Shown: piece after piece, positions 1 through 7,969 of the stretch
Numbering within the stretch: position 1 is the stretch's first letter
Layout: each line of letters opens with the position of its first letter
Source of the DNA: Methanolobus zinderi
Lineage (GTDB): Archaea > Halobacteriota > Methanosarcinia > Methanosarcinales > Methanosarcinaceae
DNA length: 64,000 nt
NCBI RefSeq assembly: GCF_013388255.1
Contig: NZ_CP058215.1
Location: 124,001 to 188,000, forward strand
Direction: 5' to 3'
Translations under genes and position numbers: made by a program
The notes under the pieces: generated by a model
Told to the model about the DNA's origin: nothing
What the model saw: the letters and a program-made list of their open reading frames with translations, nothing else
Database searches by the model: none

Positions 1-861
1 CTCGTGGAAAATATCCTTCTTGGACAGAATACCCTTTGGTACTCCCTCAAAGGCCACAAGCAAAAAGCCGATATTATGCTTATCGAATACCTTTACGGCA
101 TCATACAGTGAAGTTTCTGAATCCACTGTGATCAGTTCCTTTGTCATTATATCCTTGACCCTTGCGGTCATCTTTCCACTCGCCACCGCATCTCCGATGT
201 CGGTGAAGGTCACTATGCCTATTATCTCCTCATTGTCCTTCACAGGTGCGCCGTGAATGTTATTCTCCACAAGCACCCTTGCAGTTTCCTGGATCGATGC
301 GTTCACATCAACGGAAATGATGTTCATACGCGCATAGTCCTTTACTGGTTTCTTTGGCAACGAGATCATCTCATTGATCGAGAATACAAGGGTATTGTGG
401 GTGTCGTCACGACCGACCACTTCACCACGTACAACCAGTTTGTTGACAGGGGTGGGGCCCATCTGGACCAGGTCGCCCTGTTCAAAACTCTTTATGCTGC
501 CCAGTACCTTGATAATACCATGACACAGGTCAGGATGCCTGACAGTTGTGAAACTTATCTCTGCCACGGTTGCGCCGTCCACAACTTCATCGTTGCGGAA
601 AATAGGTACCTGCGCCTCATGTTCCATTGCCGTGATGCTGAGCGCCTCGTATGCCTCTCCTGTGGCCTTGTAGCCACCTTTAGGACCGGGAACTCCTTCG
701 ACGAGCCCGAGCACTTTAAGGGATTGCATCTGGTTTCTAACAGTACCTGGATTGCGATTAATAAGTTCAGCAATTTCCTCGCCTTTTACAGCACGGTCTT
801 TTTCTCTCTGAAGATTGATCAATGCTATGAGAATGTCTTTTTGGATAGGAGCCAGCTCCAT
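1..861 (-). CDS. HTH/CBS-domain transcriptional regulator, 3' end beyond window
   Basis: The frame stays open from an ATG at 861 to the window edge (287 codons), so the C-terminus is missing. The first ~65 residues form a winged-helix DNA-binding domain (starts MELAPIQKDIL, with a GKPG-like turn before residue 70). A middle segment of about 90 residues follows, then two CBS repeats (about 178-235 and 240 to the edge), the second containing VKDIMTKELITVDS, a typical CBS opening. CBS pairs usually bind adenine nucleotides or S-adenosylmethionine, so this is probably a ligand-sensing regulator; the target is unknown. A GGTGAT ribosome binding site stands 4 nt before the ATG. It is divergently transcribed from the GTPase at 1014. 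Confidence 0.85.
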   Translation of the reverse strand, partial: MELAPIQKDILIALINLQREKDRAVKGEEIAELINRNPGTVRNQMQSLKVLGLVEGVPGPKGGYKATGEAYEALSITAMEHEAQVPIFRNDEVVDGATVAEISFTTVRHPDLCHGIIKVLGSIKSFEQGDLVQMGPTPVNKLVVRGEVVGRDDTHNTLVFSINEMISLPKKPVKDYARMNIISVDVNASIQETARVLVENNIHGAPVKDNEEIIGIVTFTDIGDAVASGKMTARVKDIMTKELITVDSETSLYDAVKVFDKHNIGFLLVAFEGVPKGILSKKDIFHE

Positions 862-1013
862 CGAATCACCGTTCCCTGAATCTCTTATACAATACTCAAA
901 AGAGATATATATATTTGTAGTATTTCAAGTACAAGATATTTAAATAATATAGTTCATTGCAGGGAATACAAATTTATACCTTCAGGTGATTGAGCCCGGC
1001 AGGTAAAGAGAAT

Positions 1014-1985
1014 ATGATATTTGAAAAGATCCATACTGTCCCCACATCAGACGAACTGGTGGACAAGGCATTCAGAAGGGCAACCAGGGCCATGGCCGGG
1101 AAGAAGATCACAGGCAGAGACACACGTCTTAAGGCTAATGAGTCCATGGTGCTGACCTCTGCGAACATACTCACGGACAATCTGGCAAATATTGTCCGCC
1201 GCTTTCCCACCTTTGAGGATCTTCCACCCTTTTACTACGAGATGGCCGACATACTGGTGGGTGTTGATGAACTGAGAAAAGCCCTTGCCAGAATAGACTG
1301 GGCCAGCTCCAAGATACATGAAGTAGCCAGGGAACACGTGGGCATGATGCGCCGCACAAAGGATCCGGTGGCCATCAGAAAACAGTGTTTCGGACGTATC
1401 GGATCCATCATGAAATCGATCGATAAGGAACTCAGGTTCCTCAATGATGCACGTAACAGACTCAGGAAACTCCCTGACGTCCATAACGAGCCGACCATTG
1501 TGGTTGCAGGCTATCCGAATATCGGAAAATCCAGTTTTGTTTCCATGGCAACCGGGGCAAGACCTGAGATCGCTTCCTATCCCTTTACCACAAAAGGCGT
1601 GTCCATCGGACATTTCATGGTGGGAAACGACAGACACCAGGTAATGGATACTCCAGGACTCCTGGACAGGCCTATGTCTGAAAGGAACGAGATAGAACTC
1701 CAGGCCATAACAGCACTCAAGCATCTCAATGCAGTGGTACTCTTCATAATAGATGCCTCGGAAACATGTGGCTATGAGATCCATGAGCAGATGCACATGC
1801 TTGAAGAGGTAAAAGAGCAGTTTCCACTTCCCCTGCTTGTTGTTGCGAACAAGTCGGACCTTCCCCAGTTCAGGGAACTTGATATTGCGGACATGCAGAT
1901 GTCCACGGCCACAGGAGAAGGAGTACATGAAGTCCTTGACAGGCTGATTGGGATGATCCAAGAAAAAGAGTTAGAAAACTCTTGA
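1014..1985 (+). CDS. NOG1-like GTP-binding protein
   Basis: A 323-residue GTPase of the archaeal NOG1 (nucleolar GTP-binding protein 1) family, expected to help assemble the large ribosomal subunit. A helical N-terminal domain (1-160) precedes the G domain: G1 GYPNIGKSS near 166, G3 DTPGLLDRP near 212 and G4 NKSD near 279. The G domain closes at the C-terminus, so this is the short archaeal form without the eukaryotic tail. I place the start at ATG 1014 (MIFEKIHTVPT), as in archaeal homologues; an in-frame TTG at 990 would add eight residues. It stands alone, convergent with the aminotransferase gene. Confidence 0.88.
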   Translation: MIFEKIHTVPTSDELVDKAFRRATRAMAGKKITGRDTRLKANESMVLTSANILTDNLANIVRRFPTFEDLPPFYYEMADILVGVDELRKALARIDWASSKIHEVAREHVGMMRRTKDPVAIRKQCFGRIGSIMKSIDKELRFLNDARNRLRKLPDVHNEPTIVVAGYPNIGKSSFVSMATGARPEIASYPFTTKGVSIGHFMVGNDRHQVMDTPGLLDRPMSERNEIELQAITALKHLNAVVLFIIDASETCGYEIHEQMHMLEEVKEQFPLPLLVVANKSDLPQFRELDIADMQMSTATGEGVHEVLDRLIGMIQEKELENS

Positions 1986-2032
1986 ATATATTTTGCTTAT
2001 TTTTAAAATGGTATAAATTGAGAATTTGATGC

Positions 2033-3145
2033 TCAAAGAACATCTTCCATTATTTGCAGGGCTTTCTTTATGTTCTCCTGGGAAGATGCATATGAGAGAC
2101 GTATATAGCCTTCTCCGCCATCACCGAAAGCTGTTCCCGGAACCACTACTACACCGTTTGATATCAGCTTGGTTGCGACCTCTGTTGAGTTCTCGACCTG
2201 CGGGAATGCATAAAAAGCACCTTTTGGAAGATCACATTTCAAGCCAAGGGAATTAAGTCCCTCTACAAGGATGTCCCTGCGCTGCCTGAACTCATCGCGC
2301 ATCCTAATCACAGGATCAAGTGGACCGTTGAGGGCGGCAACTGCTGCCTTCTGTGCAATGGAATTGGCACATGCCTGTACATACTGGTGAACCTTTAGCA
2401 TCTGTTCCGTGTACTCTCGCCTGGCAGCCACATAGCCAAGCCTCCAGCCTGTCATGGAATATGTCTTGGATACGGCATTGACCGTGACCACATTATCAGA
2501 GAAGCGAGCGGGACTGACATGCTCTCCCTCGTAGATGAAATGCTCGTAGACTTCATCCGAGATAAGTGTGATATCGTGATCATCGGCAATCTCTGCAAAG
2601 GCCTTCATATCACTCTTGCTCTGCACCGCACCTGTTGGGTTTGAAGGAGAGTTGATAATGAACGCCTTTGTCTTCGAGGTGATACGCTCCATAACATCTT
2701 CGGGCCTGATGGTCAGGTCGTCCCCAAGTGGAAGTGAGGAGACTTTTCCGCCCATGATGCCCACAAGGGCATTGTATGAGACAAAGCCAGGGTTTGCTAT
2801 CATCACCTCATCCCCGGGACCTACAATCGAAGCAATGGCTATTTCAAGCGCCTCTGATGCGCCTGATGTAACAATGACCTCATCGGGAGATACGCTGAGA
2901 TCATTCTCCCGCTCGAACTTGGAACTGATGGCCTCACGAAGTTCCTGGATACCTGCTCCATAGGTATAAGCTGTAAAGCCATCGTTTATGGCATCAATAG
3001 CAGCCTGTTTTATATGTTCCGGAGTGTCAAAATCGGGCTGCCCCAGACCAAGATTGATAGCATCCGAGCCTGCGGCTTCGAACATCTTCCTTATTCCGGA
3101 GATATCTATATCCAGTACCCTTTGTGCAAACTTCTGAGCGCCCAT
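2033..3145 (-). CDS. Pyridoxal-phosphate class I aminotransferase (aspartate aminotransferase-like)
   Basis: Fold-type I PLP aminotransferase of about 370 residues. Visible hallmarks are the N-terminal substrate segment INLGLGQPDFDTP, the SNPTG motif, the Asp/Tyr pair in ISDEVYEHF, and the PLP-binding lysine near 227 in SKTYSMTGWRLGY. The family transfers amino groups between aspartate, aromatic or other amino acids and 2-oxoglutarate; the exact substrate cannot be read from sequence. The stop of the upstream isomerase gene overlaps the GGTGAT ribosome binding site, so the two are probably translationally coupled. ATG 3145 has better spacing than ATG 3148 or GTG 3154. Confidence 0.85.
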   Translation of the reverse strand: MGAQKFAQRVLDIDISGIRKMFEAAGSDAINLGLGQPDFDTPEHIKQAAIDAINDGFTAYTYGAGIQELREAISSKFERENDLSVSPDEVIVTSGASEALEIAIASIVGPGDEVMIANPGFVSYNALVGIMGGKVSSLPLGDDLTIRPEDVMERITSKTKAFIINSPSNPTGAVQSKSDMKAFAEIADDHDITLISDEVYEHFIYEGEHVSPARFSDNVVTVNAVSKTYSMTGWRLGYVAARREYTEQMLKVHQYVQACANSIAQKAAVAALNGPLDPVIRMRDEFRQRRDILVEGLNSLGLKCDLPKGAFYAFPQVENSTEVATKLISNGVVVVPGTAFGDGGEGYIRLSYASSQENIKKALQIMEDVL

Positions 3146-3155
3146 CATTATCACC

Positions 3156-3764
3156 TTACTCGATATTGGTGTGCCTGGATTTAAGGTCTGCTTCGGATGC
3201 GCCCGTGATATAGATCAGCTCTGCGATAACAGCATCAAGGAAAACGCTTGCTGAAGTTTCAAAAGAAGTACCCAGTGGTGTCAGGTAAGTATATTCACCG
3301 CGCATGTGACGTTCAAGGTAGCCGCCGATATCTTCCTTGGCCCTTCCGGGCAGCTCTACGACAACATCCGCAAGGTCTCCGAGTTTGGACTCCTTGTTGG
3401 AAGTGATGGCCACGACCTTGGCACCGATATCCTTTGCTACCTTTCCGAGGTCGGCAACCGAGCGCGTCTGGCCCGAACCGGATATGGCGATAATAACGTC
3501 TTCATTGCTTACGGCAGGTGTTGTTGTTTCTCCCACAACATGGGACGAGAGTCCGAGGTGCATAAGTCTCATGGCAAAAGCTCTGCCCACAAGACCTGAC
3601 CTACCGGCTCCCAGGACGAAAATGCGTCTGGCTTCCAGAACCTCTGTCAACATCTCCTTGATAGAATCATTATCGATCTCACCTGCCAGTTTTTCGAGGT
3701 GTACTGCCATGAGCAGGATAGAGGATTTTAGATGTTCACATTCGGTCATATCTATTTCTTTCAT
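3156..3764 (-). CDS. hxlB: 6-phospho-3-hexuloisomerase
   Basis: A 202-residue single SIS-domain protein matching archaeal 6-phospho-3-hexuloisomerase, which interconverts 3-hexulose-6-phosphate and fructose-6-phosphate. With hexulose-phosphate synthase it forms the ribulose monophosphate route that many archaea run in reverse to make ribulose-5-phosphate. Sequence support is FVLGAGRSGLVGRAFAMRL (sugar-phosphate binding loop), the ISGSGQT motif, and VVAITSNKES. The partner synthase is not adjacent. The stop codon lies inside the ribosome binding site of the downstream aminotransferase gene. Confidence 0.85.
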   Translation of the reverse strand: MKEIDMTECEHLKSSILLMAVHLEKLAGEIDNDSIKEMLTEVLEARRIFVLGAGRSGLVGRAFAMRLMHLGLSSHVVGETTTPAVSNEDVIIAISGSGQTRSVADLGKVAKDIGAKVVAITSNKESKLGDLADVVVELPGRAKEDIGGYLERHMRGEYTYLTPLGTSFETSASVFLDAVIAELIYITGASEADLKSRHTNIE

Positions 3765-3801
3765 AATCTGATAACCTCACATAAATAAAAATGGGATAAC
3801 A

Positions 3802-4311
3802 CTATTCATTACTCTTATCTTTCAGATCTTCTTTATAGTGAATGTTCTTGATCTTCCAGTCTTCGATATTACTGAGTTCTTCATACAGACGCATGATATC
3901 GGAATCATCGCCTGTCCAGTAGCAATCCACAACTGTGTTCTCATTCTTAAGTTCTCTGGTTACAGAACCTGCAAGATTAAAAAGAGCTTTCTTACTGGAA
4001 AAAGGAACATGGAATGTAGTTCTGTAACCTTCCTTCGATCTGGCATAGGATACCAGCACATACCCGTTACTTTCAAACTCCGTGATCTCATCGAAATCAC
4101 AGATAATATCCAGTTCATGGACTGCAGCCTGATCTATCTTGGCAATACCAAGGAAGATCTGACCGATGACCACATCAGGCACCTGACGTCCGAACCAGAT
4201 GGATATTTTTCCGTATGTGCAAACTACATTCACGTCATCTCTTCCCATCTCAAAGGAAGAGAGGGAGAGGTGAGGAGATATCAGACTCTCATTGTTTTCT
4301 TTAGTCCTCAT
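3802..4311 (-). CDS. Conserved-looking hypothetical protein, 169 aa
   Basis: I do not recognise a family. The product is soluble, acidic and mixed alpha/beta, with no signal peptide or membrane segment. Residues 25-100 look like alternating strands (VNVVCTYGKISIWFG; EFESNGYVLVSYARSKEGY), and the C-terminus is helical and charged. It starts 15 nt after the stop of the DUF2073 gene, so it probably belongs to the same minus-strand operon as DUF2073 and the Era-like GTPase. That context hints at an RNA- or translation-related role, but this is inference only. Confidence 0.6.
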   Translation of the reverse strand: MRTKENNESLISPHLSLSSFEMGRDDVNVVCTYGKISIWFGRQVPDVVIGQIFLGIAKIDQAAVHELDIICDFDEITEFESNGYVLVSYARSKEGYRTTFHVPFSSKKALFNLAGSVTRELKNENTVVDCYWTGDDSDIMRLYEELSNIEDWKIKNIHYKEDLKDKSNE

Positions 4312-4326
4312 TTAAGGTTCACGCAA

Positions 4327-4692
4327 TCATTTTTGGTTGGAGACAAGAGCACTTATCATGTTGCGGTCCTTCTTCAAGGTCTTCAACTGGTCCGCAGGCC
4401 CGATAACCGTCAGCCTGGACTTTGTGGAATTCTTTTTCAGGATCTTACCCAAAAAGGAAGTATCAACCTCTGAAGGATAGCTCTCCATCTCAATACCTGA
4501 AAAACCGTCAGGTTCTATAAATGTCATTGTCATCTCGATAAGACTTGCCTCTTCCTCCGGACTCAGGCCCTTCTCAAGGACAAGTATCTTACCTTCTTTA
4601 ACCTCATCAATAATGAATCTGACCTTCTCGACCGGAGTCATCTCGGAAAGCCTGTGCTCTGATATCAGATCCATCTGGAAACCCTGCACCAT
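4327..4692 (-). CDS. DUF2073-type archaeal protein
   Basis: A 121-residue protein that resembles the archaeal DUF2073 family, usually encoded beside an Era-like GTPase as here. The sequence shows an acidic N-terminal helix region (MTPVEKVRFIIDEVKEGKILVLEKGLSPEEE) and a C-terminal RLTVIGPADQLKTLKK stretch. No catalytic motif is evident and the function is unknown. The start ATG 4692 is preceded by GGTGAT, which overlaps the TGA stop of the GTPase gene, so the two are translationally coupled. The family assignment is from memory of the domain and its neighbourhood. Confidence 0.65.
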   Translation of the reverse strand: MVQGFQMDLISEHRLSEMTPVEKVRFIIDEVKEGKILVLEKGLSPEEEASLIEMTMTFIEPDGFSGIEMESYPSEVDTSFLGKILKKNSTKSRLTVIGPADQLKTLKKDRNMISALVSNQK

Positions 4693-4698
4693 GGTCGA

Positions 4699-5334
4699 TC
4701 ACCCAAACCTCTTTGCAATTTCTTCATACAGAGTATCTATGTTCTTTCCCTCCAAGGCTGATATAGCAACCATTGGATGTTGCGGGAAAGCATCCCTGAT
4801 GGTCGAAGGGGATGATTCGGGCAGGTCCACCTTGTTGGCAACAATCAGGAGAGGAAGAGTACGTGCTTCCATGTTTCCGATCACAGTCACATTTACCTGA
4901 GTGAAAGGGTCCTCGGTAGCATCCATCACAAGGATTACACCATCCAGGTTCTCAAGCCATTTAACAGCCTCGATCACACCTTCTGTGGCTTCCTTTGCTC
5001 TTCTTTTTGATTCGGTCTCATCCATACCCTGCTCCATAAACTCATGGAAATCGATCTTGGTAGCCAGTCCCGGAGTATCGATAATATCAAGGGTAAGTGA
5101 ATTGCCGTTGGCCTTTATCGTTACGCCTTCCCTTCTTCTTGCCCTTCTGGTCTCATGGGCCACATGTGAGACAGAGCCCATGGCATCGCCTGTCCAGTCC
5201 CTGAGTATCCTGTTGGCAAGAGTGGTTTTTCCGGCGTTTGGCGGACCATATATTCCAATACGCGCATTTTGCTTTTTAAACAGTTTATTAAAAAAGTTTG
5301 CGAAATTCTTTTTGAATTTTTTTATTACACCCAT
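4699..5334 (-). CDS. Era-like small GTPase
   Basis: A 211-residue single-domain GTPase. After a basic N-terminus (KKFKKNFANFFNKLFKKQ, suited to RNA or membrane contact) comes G1 GPPNAGKTT near 30-38, a G2 region rich in Arg (ETRRARRREGVT), G3 DTPGL, and G4 NKVD. It lacks the KH domain of bacterial Era, so Era-like refers to the G domain only. It heads a minus-strand operon with the DUF2073 gene and the 169-residue unknown gene; this grouping recurs in archaea. A role in ribosome or RNA metabolism is plausible but unproven. Confidence 0.85.
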   Translation of the reverse strand: MGVIKKFKKNFANFFNKLFKKQNARIGIYGPPNAGKTTLANRILRDWTGDAMGSVSHVAHETRRARRREGVTIKANGNSLTLDIIDTPGLATKIDFHEFMEQGMDETESKRRAKEATEGVIEAVKWLENLDGVILVMDATEDPFTQVNVTVIGNMEARTLPLLIVANKVDLPESSPSTIRDAFPQHPMVAISALEGKNIDTLYEEIAKRFG

Positions 5335-5489
5335 TCATTCCCTCCGTGCATCGGATGTTAGGATTTTTGAATCCTTTTTCCTAGTATAAACAATCATTGA
5401 CATATATTTCTTCTTATATATGACTGCATCAATAATAGTATTACGAAACGATCTGTATTCTGAAAGACCATTTTCCCGAATGGCCATAA

Positions 5490-6512
5490 TTACATTTTCT
5501 GATTCACCATTGCAGAATTTATTGCTATTTCAGCTATATTCGAGCCGTAGTCCCCTGTCCTGTCAATACTGTCAATAACAGTTCCCATGGCAACTATAGC
5601 CTCGCTAGAACTAAGTTTCAGGCTGGCCTCGTTGAGTTTTTTGATCAACGGGGACATCTTTTCAACGCTTTCGATCACCTGGTTGGCAAGATCGACATCG
5701 GAATTATACAGAGAATCAATAGCATCCTCCACAATTTTGCGGGACAGATCACTGGTCTTCTCCACCATGGACATGATATCATCAGGTATCGGTTCCTTGA
5801 GAGAGAACGTGACCTTGGCGATCTTGCGGGCATGGTCCGCTATACGCTCAATGGGACCTGCTGCCATTCTCAGGTCATGGTATTCATCTATGGAGGTTTC
5901 CGCCGCATCCGGCAGCTTGGCACCCCTGAGAACCGCCCTGTACTGTTTTGCTATTAAAAGGAATAAGCGATCGACATCATCGTCACGGTGATCGATATCA
6001 AGTGCAAGATCGTTATCAAGTGTCTTGATTGCTCTTATGGCATCCATATGCATGGAGTTCGAGATCAGGAACATGCGACGAACACTCTTCTTTATTGATA
6101 TCTCATCCGGATTGAGCAGATCCTGGATAACAACCTTTTTAGCTGTTTCCTCAATGATCTCCGGACCTATCAGTTTATAACACATTTCCCTGATAGTATT
6201 TTTCTGATCCGCAAGTATCCTGTCGGCCTTGATCTCTATTATATCGGAGCCCACAAGATATGCTGCAATAAGATCCCTTTTCAGGACATCCCCTATCCTG
6301 CCGCTTACATCTATACTGCATTTCTTGATAGGAGGAGAATCATGAATGGGATCAATAACAAGTTTCCCGTCCGGTTGAGGGTGTAATGTGATCCTGCTTC
6401 CTGTTTTTATACCTACTTTGTCCGCCCAGGGTTTCGGAAGAGAAATTATATATGTAGAACCACCTGTTTGCTGAACCTTTCTTGTTTCTATTTTAATCCC
6501 TCTTTTTTTCAA
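5490..6512 (-). CDS. AbrB-PhoU fusion, phosphate uptake regulator-like
   Basis: A 340-residue protein with an N-terminal SpoVT/AbrB-type swapped-hairpin DNA-binding domain (residues 8-55: KVQQTGGSTYIISLPKPWAD, then IKTGSRITLHPQPDGKLVI) fused to two PhoU three-helix repeats (about 110-215 and 220-335). PhoU proteins modulate Pst phosphate import; the archaeal fusion can probably bind DNA directly. No pst genes are nearby. The start is TTG 6512, the only initiator upstream of the AbrB domain, and carries no obvious ribosome binding site, so the exact N-terminus is uncertain. TATA-like sequence lies at about 6540-6560. Confidence 0.82.
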   Translation of the reverse strand: MKKRGIKIETRKVQQTGGSTYIISLPKPWADKVGIKTGSRITLHPQPDGKLVIDPIHDSPPIKKCSIDVSGRIGDVLKRDLIAAYLVGSDIIEIKADRILADQKNTIREMCYKLIGPEIIEETAKKVVIQDLLNPDEISIKKSVRRMFLISNSMHMDAIRAIKTLDNDLALDIDHRDDDVDRLFLLIAKQYRAVLRGAKLPDAAETSIDEYHDLRMAAGPIERIADHARKIAKVTFSLKEPIPDDIMSMVEKTSDLSRKIVEDAIDSLYNSDVDLANQVIESVEKMSPLIKKLNEASLKLSSSEAIVAMGTVIDSIDRTGDYGSNIAEIAINSAMVNQKM

Positions 6513-6607
6513 TCGTTATTTTGAGAATATATAGAACACCTTGTCCTATATATAGGTGTTCTTTTGATGGGGAGAACAATATATAATAAAAGCAAATATT
6601 ATATTTT

Positions 6608-7111
6608 ATGGACCATATAAAAATCAGCCCAAAGGATATTTTTCTCTTAAGAAAACTACTACCTTTTATCTGTCTTGCAGTACCCTGGGAATTCTATTTC
6701 TATACCAGCGATTACTCAACAGGATGGGGTATCAAGTTTTCCATCTTCTATGCTAACTTTGATGCCCAGTACGGAACGCTCTTTGTCGATATCATGAAGC
6801 AATTAACACTGCTCTCATACGGAGGTTTTCTGCCATCGTTAAGAACCGTTACCTGGTCAATGGCAGCTCTTTTGTGTATAATTGTTGTTTTCTATGAGCT
6901 TTTCAGAGAAAATATAGAAATAAAACTGAGTATGCAAACTACCGGGATATTACTGCTTATAGGTGCATTCCTGACATTGGTCAGCTCCGTAGCCGTGTGG
7001 AACAGCACTTTTAAAACCATACCAATTGCCCCGATATTCTTTGCGTGCAGCGGATATTTATTGCTTCATATGGGTAAAAAGACAAATGCAAAAAAGATAA
7101 ACCAATCTTAA
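6608..7111 (+). CDS. Four-helix membrane protein of unknown function
   Basis: The 167-residue product has about four hydrophobic segments (around 17-32, 92-110, 116-137 and 142-157) and a lysine-rich tail, consistent with an integral membrane protein whose C-terminus is cytoplasmic. I do not recognise a family with confidence. It starts about 20 nt after an AT-rich TATA-like tract (ATATATAATAAAAG), suggesting a nearly leaderless transcript. It is divergent from the AbrB-PhoU gene and convergent with the gene at 7114, with only 2 nt between the stops. Confidence 0.6.
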   Translation: MDHIKISPKDIFLLRKLLPFICLAVPWEFYFYTSDYSTGWGIKFSIFYANFDAQYGTLFVDIMKQLTLLSYGGFLPSLRTVTWSMAALLCIIVVFYELFRENIEIKLSMQTTGILLLIGAFLTLVSSVAVWNSTFKTIPIAPIFFACSGYLLLHMGKKTNAKKINQS

Positions 7112-7113
7112 GT

Positions 7114-7593
7114 TCAGGAGAAGATCTTATACTCTTCATGTCCTATTTTTACCCCGATACCACCCTTTACAGGGTATGCCGGTGCAAGAATAAGCATGGC
7201 AATAGACTTCCATCCCATCATAACATCAACAGCGCTTTCCGATATATTCTCAATGAAGGCCTTTCTTATCGTTAAGGTTATTTCCTCAGAAAAAGCGTAA
7301 ACATAGCTCCGGTCGAAAGAGGATACCGATGAAAGCACAGCAGTAATTATAGAATTTATATCGTCCGGAGAAATATCTTCAGGACCAGCAATATCACATA
7401 GATGGATCTTCAGGCCTTTTGAGTCCATCCAGTAATATGAACCTCCCTCCCCTTTAAGGTAGACATAATCCTGATCCAGGCAGTTCTGGTCAAAAGCCAG
7501 AGTCACCGCGGAATTTGACCTCTTCTTATGCAGAAAATCCTTTTTAGAAGCAAAAGAAGCTGCTTTTTTCGGAGTGGTATGAACAAAAGCCAT
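7114..7593 (-). CDS. Hypothetical protein, 159 aa
   Basis: No family recognised. The product begins with a basic stretch (TTPKKAASFASKKDFLHKKR) and continues as a soluble alpha/beta domain; the C-terminus VGVKIGHEEYKIFS is strand-like. There is no signal peptide, and only one short hydrophobic patch (around 125-140, WKSIAMLILAPAYPV). It is monocistronic: the next gene upstream on this strand is far away and a 376-nt AT-rich region precedes it. Confidence 0.5.
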   Translation of the reverse strand: MAFVHTTPKKAASFASKKDFLHKKRSNSAVTLAFDQNCLDQDYVYLKGEGGSYYWMDSKGLKIHLCDIAGPEDISPDDINSIITAVLSSVSSFDRSYVYAFSEEITLTIRKAFIENISESAVDVMMGWKSIAMLILAPAYPVKGGIGVKIGHEEYKIFS

Positions 7594-7716
7594 TTTTCAC
7601 ACATCTTACATTTTTTATAAATAAATATAATATCATTCAACATTATAATGTCTACTGATAGTTATTTTATTTGACCATTGGTCTTTGAGATATATATATT
7701 AATCTTAAGATAAGAT

Positions 7717-7735
7717 TAGTTTAATCGTATAATAT
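7717..7735 (+). repeat. 19-bp direct repeat, copy 1
   Basis: TAGTTTAATCGTATAATAT matches the sequence at 7906-7924 with a single C/G difference, 189 nt apart. Both copies contain a TATA-like core and could be paired promoters or binding sites for one regulator. Confidence 0.55.
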
Positions 7736-7851
7736 AATTTACAGATGCAATATAATGCTACCAAAATTATATATACAATAAAATTATAGTCCGTTTATTA
7801 AAGTAAATCAGGCAGAAAAAGCAACAATAACACTGTCTGCAATTACCCGGC

Positions 7852-7874
7852 AAAAAGAGTAATACTCTTTTTTT
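7852..7874 (+). terminator. Hairpin plus T-run, intrinsic-like terminator
   Basis: AAAAAGAG, a TAATA loop, then CTCTTTTT followed by more T residues. It reads as a terminator on the plus strand, although no plus-strand gene precedes it; it would end a transcript starting in the region around 7690-7800. Confidence 0.5.
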
Positions 7875-7905
7875 GACGTGGCTAGTTATATCTATGCAAT
7901 AATAC

Positions 7906-7924
7906 TAGTTTAATGGTATAATAT
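7906..7924 (+). repeat. 19-bp direct repeat, copy 2 (upstream of prenyltransferase)
   Basis: TAGTTTAATGGTATAATAT, the second copy of the repeat at 7717-7735. It ends 45 nt before the ATG of the UbiA-family gene, about where a TATA box and upstream element would be expected. Confidence 0.55.
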
Positions 7925-7969
7925 TATACTGAATAAATAATATTACCTGGTCTTACGCCATTTGCTAGT

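Larger units (their letters stand above)
7594..7969. other. 376-nt AT-rich intergenic region with direct repeats and a hairpin
   Basis: No convincing ORF. It contains a 19-bp direct repeat (7717-7735 and 7906-7924, one mismatch) and a strong plus-strand hairpin with a T-run at 7852-7874. The downstream repeat lies about 50 nt before the prenyltransferase start and may be part of its promoter. The hairpin has no plus-strand gene ahead of it, so a short untranslated RNA ending there is possible. Confidence 0.5.

Noticed and set aside
1047-1961. 304-codon open frame antisense to the NOG1-like GTPase
   Set aside because: A shadow frame: it mirrors the GTPase codons, has no ribosome site and no recognisable domain.
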